Source: Lathyrus oleraceus
Taxonomy: Eukaryota; Streptophyta; Magnoliopsida; Fabales; Fabaceae
Length of the DNA stretch: 64,000 bases
NCBI RefSeq assembly: GCF_024323335.1
Contig: NC_066579.1
Location: forward strand, 246,381,575 to 246,445,574
Direction: 5' to 3'
Position 1 is the first letter of the stretch. Every line of letters begins with the position of its first letter. Of the stretch, positions 63,521-64,000 are shown piece after piece. The notes beneath the pieces are model-generated. The model made no database searches and was not told where the DNA came from. It worked only from the letters and a program-made list of their open reading frames with translations. Made by a program: the position numbers and the translations under genes.

Positions 63521-63567
63521 CGAGCCATGCGACGTTAAACGAAGCGCTTCGTGGGAGGCAACCCATG
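63521..63567 (+). other. Conserved hairpin block in Athila-2
   Basis: GACGTTAAAC, then the perfect palindrome ACGAAGCGCTTCGT (63539-63552), then GGGAGGCAACCCA (second stem TGGG/CCCA). It matches the post-pol block of Athila-1, but here it follows gag-pro directly. Confidence 0.75.
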
Positions 63568-63740
63568 CGTTTGATTTATAATTTATGTCATTTTTCTTCT
63601 TTTTTTTGTGTGCTAAAATTTTGTTGTACGGGAGGAGGAGAATTAGAAGGGCAAAGTCACAAACACCTCAAAATGGAAGGAAACCACACAAGTGCAATAA
63701 AACAATAGTAGTCGCTGTGAGTCCCTTTTGTATCTGGATT
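63568..63740 (+). other. Athila-2 non-coding stretch
   Basis: T-rich, then mixed sequence; no gene seen. This is where the ORF-1 region would begin in Athila-1; no homolog of it is visible before the window ends. Confidence 0.5.
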
Positions 63741-63780
63741 TAAACATTGAGGTCAATGTTTAGTTCAGGTGTGGGGGGGG
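63741..63780 (+). other. Athila-2 hairpin plus polypurine-like tract
   Basis: Stem TAAACATTG/CAATGTTTA (9 bp) with loop AGGT at 63741-63762, then AGTTCAGGTGTGGGGGGGG. Same design as the Athila-1 internal unit. After it comes a pyrimidine-rich run to about 63890; no TG-type LTR start follows directly, so this too is an internal unit. Confidence 0.75.
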
Positions 63781-64000
63781 TTTTCCTTTCATGTTTTATT
63801 TCGTTTTCATTTTGTTCATGTTTTCCTTCATCGTTTTTCTCTTTCGTTTTTGCTTCTGTTGTCGTAGTATTTTTTTTTTCTTTTACCTGTGTGTATAGAG
63901 TGATAAGAAATTGTTGGGTGAATTCGGGATCGATTGTAGTGGAGGAAAGACACTCCTCATACTTGTTCTGTTAAGGTACCCTGGAAGTTGATGCAACCAT

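Larger units (their letters stand above)
59496..64000 (+). mobile_element. Athila-2: Athila-lineage element with gag-pro but no pol in place (runs off window)
   Basis: LTR part (59496-60955), PBS, a gag-pro frame with three stops, then directly the hairpin block that follows pol in Athila-1, and a hairpin plus polypurine tract. The window ends at 64000. The order suggests a pol-deleted or non-autonomous Athila. Confidence 0.8.

Overview
The window is plant nuclear DNA made almost entirely of nested Ty3/gypsy LTR retrotransposons; no intact host gene is visible. The large Ogre-type Tat elements (extra ORF1, dual RNase H, a pro/RT intron and a primer site of the Arg-tRNA type) next to Athila and Tekay chromoviruses point to a large-genome legume, most likely of the Fabeae (pea, vetch, Lathyrus type). 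The host assignment is inference from element content only.

Layout. (1) 1-27366, minus strand: Ogre-1. It has the start of its 3' LTR (1-257), a repeat-rich 3' UTR, a deleted integrase, RT/RNase H, an intron, gag-pro with two stops, an intact ORF1, a 5' UTR, a PBS and a 6.4-kb 5' LTR (20980-27366) that carries pieces of host genes. (2) 12519-20937, plus strand: Tekay-1, a young chromovirus with an intact 1456-residue Gag-Pol and a GGACT target duplication, inserted in the Ogre-1 5' UTR. (3) 27367-31875, minus: Ogre-2, a broken pol/pro into whose integrase Ogre-1 jumped. (4) 31876-about 38040, plus: Ogre-3, an LTR, PBS, decayed ORF1 and start of gag. (5) about 38040-42220, minus: Ogre-4, a 3' UTR and an RNase H-integrase frame with three stops. 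(6) 42221-50512, minus: Athila-1, inserted in Ogre-4, with all its enzymes damaged. (7) 50513-59495, plus: Tekay-2, an older, broken chromovirus without a target duplication. (8) 59496-64000, plus: Athila-2, with an LTR, PBS and gag-pro but no pol in the expected place.

Because several families sit side by side, structures can be compared between copies. The strongest unexplained signal is a set of bulged hairpins, most with GNRA loops, just downstream of the Ogre integrase. Five units in two elements keep their pairing through base changes, and the wobble pairs form only on the element's sense strand. Further conserved structures are an RGGN-tetraloop hairpin upstream of the polypurine tract in Tekay and Athila elements, a two-stem block after pol in Athila, and a stem module present three times in each of two Ogre LTRs. 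The LTRs also carry family-specific clusters of short motifs (W-boxes in Ogre-1, CGCG palindromes in Tekay-1, AACCGGTT palindromes in Tekay-2). Both Tekay LTRs look able to splice out a 1.3-kb leader intron that contains the palindrome cluster.

Order of events inferred from nesting: Ogre-2, then Ogre-1, then Tekay-1; and Ogre-4, then Athila-1, then Tekay-2. All family assignments rest on motifs read by eye; no database search was run.
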